Origin: an uncultured Bartonella sp.
GTDB lineage: Bacteria > Pseudomonadota > Alphaproteobacteria > Rhizobiales > Rhizobiaceae
Direction: 5' to 3'
NCBI RefSeq assembly: GCF_946479275.1
Contig: NZ_CAMLFE010000002.1
Span: forward strand, 348,482-412,481
Length of the DNA: 64,000 nucleotides
A program made the position numbers and the translations under genes. Of the stretch, positions 63,183 to 64,000 are shown piece by piece. The notes below the pieces were generated by a model. It was not told the origin of the DNA. It worked only from the letters and a program-made list of their open reading frames with translations, and made no database searches. Position 1 is the stretch's first letter, and each line of letters opens with the position of its first letter.

Positions 63183-64000
63183 GTGGACGTAACTTTCTCA
63201 AAAGCTTGCGTATAGTTCCTTCAAGCCGCATTATCGGTTTAAAAAATTTCCACGTAATTGTAGATTTTGCATTTTTATACTTGTAGTAGCCTTCTTCAAG
63301 TACTTTGTATGTCACTCCGATAGGAGACACAAGCTCATCCAAGTCATACGGGATGGGAACTTTATATTCATGTGGAATAACATTCTCCCCTTCACTTGCA
63401 ACACAATCTCCATCAGGGAATATGCGTATGTATCGTTCTTTGTAAATTGGTAGGCTTTCCGGTGATGTTATACGTTCTTTATGCCGTTTACCCGACAAAT
63501 AAGAACTCATATTACGCAAGCCATATCCGAATTCCAGATGTTGTTCTATTCCCCATTTTTTTCCGAATTCCAGCCACCCTTCCTGTCGATCCCTCAATCT
63601 TACATAAGTAGAATTACCCAAATGTTCATGATCGCAACAAAATTCCGGAGTATAAGCAACTTTCCAGTTACTGTTGTATTTCAAATTCAAGTAAAAATCT
63701 TCGTGTTCACCATTACATTTGAAGCGACTATCCCATTTATTATTATCTTCAAAAATATCTTTACGCATAACAGCGAAGTTCAAGCCTATGTCACATTGAT
63801 AGAAGGTGTGCCCGGGTGTTTCATATATTCGCGGTTTTAGATAAGAAATTGGAACAGAACAAAGTGCTTTTCTTTCTTTGTCAAGATACAAGAATTTTTC
63901 ATAATAACGTTTCTGAAAATATACTTCGCTACCCGATTTATGATGATCAATAACAGCACCCGTGACAATTCCGATTTCGGGATATTTTTTCAGCGCTTGA
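63175..64000 (-). CDS. Glycosyltransferase, GT2-like, partial (N-terminus beyond the window)
   Basis: ORF continues open past the track start at 63891 (upstream translation QALKKYPEIGIVTGAVIDHHKSGSEVYFQKRYYEKFLYLDKERK...); GEHEDFYLNLK ED-x-E-like motif. Confidence 0.8.
   Translation of the reverse strand, partial: QALKKYPEIGIVTGAVIDHHKSGSEVYFQKRYYEKFLYLDKERKALCSVPISYLKPRIYETPGHTFYQCDIGLNFAVMRKDIFEDNNKWDSRFKCNGEHEDFYLNLKYNSNWKVAYTPEFCCDHEHLGNSTYVRLRDRQEGWLEFGKKWGIEQHLEFGYGLRNMSSYLSGKRHKERITSPESLPIYKERYIRIFPDGDCVASEGENVIPHEYKVPIPYDLDELVSPIGVTYKVLEEGYYKYKNAKSTITWKFFKPIMRLEGTIRKLLRKLRPHD

Noticed and set aside
1-64000. tRNA/rRNA genes, IS elements, prophage or toxin-antitoxin/defence modules
   Set aside because: Looked for T-loop GGTTCGAATCC-type motifs, transposase/integrase motifs and paired small ORFs; none convincing in this window.

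Overview
The window looks like chromosomal DNA from an alphaproteobacterium, most likely Hyphomicrobiales and Bartonella-like. This is inferred from gene content: ChvI/ChvG(BatR/BatS)-HprK-EIIA-HPr next to pckA, class I LysRS, AddAB, Hsp20-DUF1150, DUF992. No database search was possible. Most of it is housekeeping: glpD (partial), pheST, rplT/rpmI, ada, nth, def-fmt-truA, ppk2, PTS/HprK, a ChvGI-type two-component system, pckA, arfB, alkB, class I lysS, prfC, trxA, addAB, a MurU-like gene, a TsaE-AmgK-like fusion, a PAS histidine kinase and ahcY. Accessory-looking parts are: (i) 10.2-17.1 kb, with an AT-rich block, three unassigned membrane proteins, a ClpP-fold-like periplasmic protein that seems to lack its nucleophile, and two His-rich secreted proteins; (ii) a Gly/Asn-rich autotransporter at 20.1-22.7 kb; (iii) an AT-rich surface-glycan locus at 60.3-64 kb, with an FkbM methyltransferase reading frame split by two compensating frameshifts, one at a C10/G10 homopolymer, upstream (on the minus strand) of ahcY and downstream of two glycosyltransferases. 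I saw no tRNA, rRNA, CRISPR array, IS element or prophage. No clearly new multi-gene system is proven. The best leads are the FkbM/poly-G locus, the membrane-protein cluster and the degenerate ClpP-like protein.
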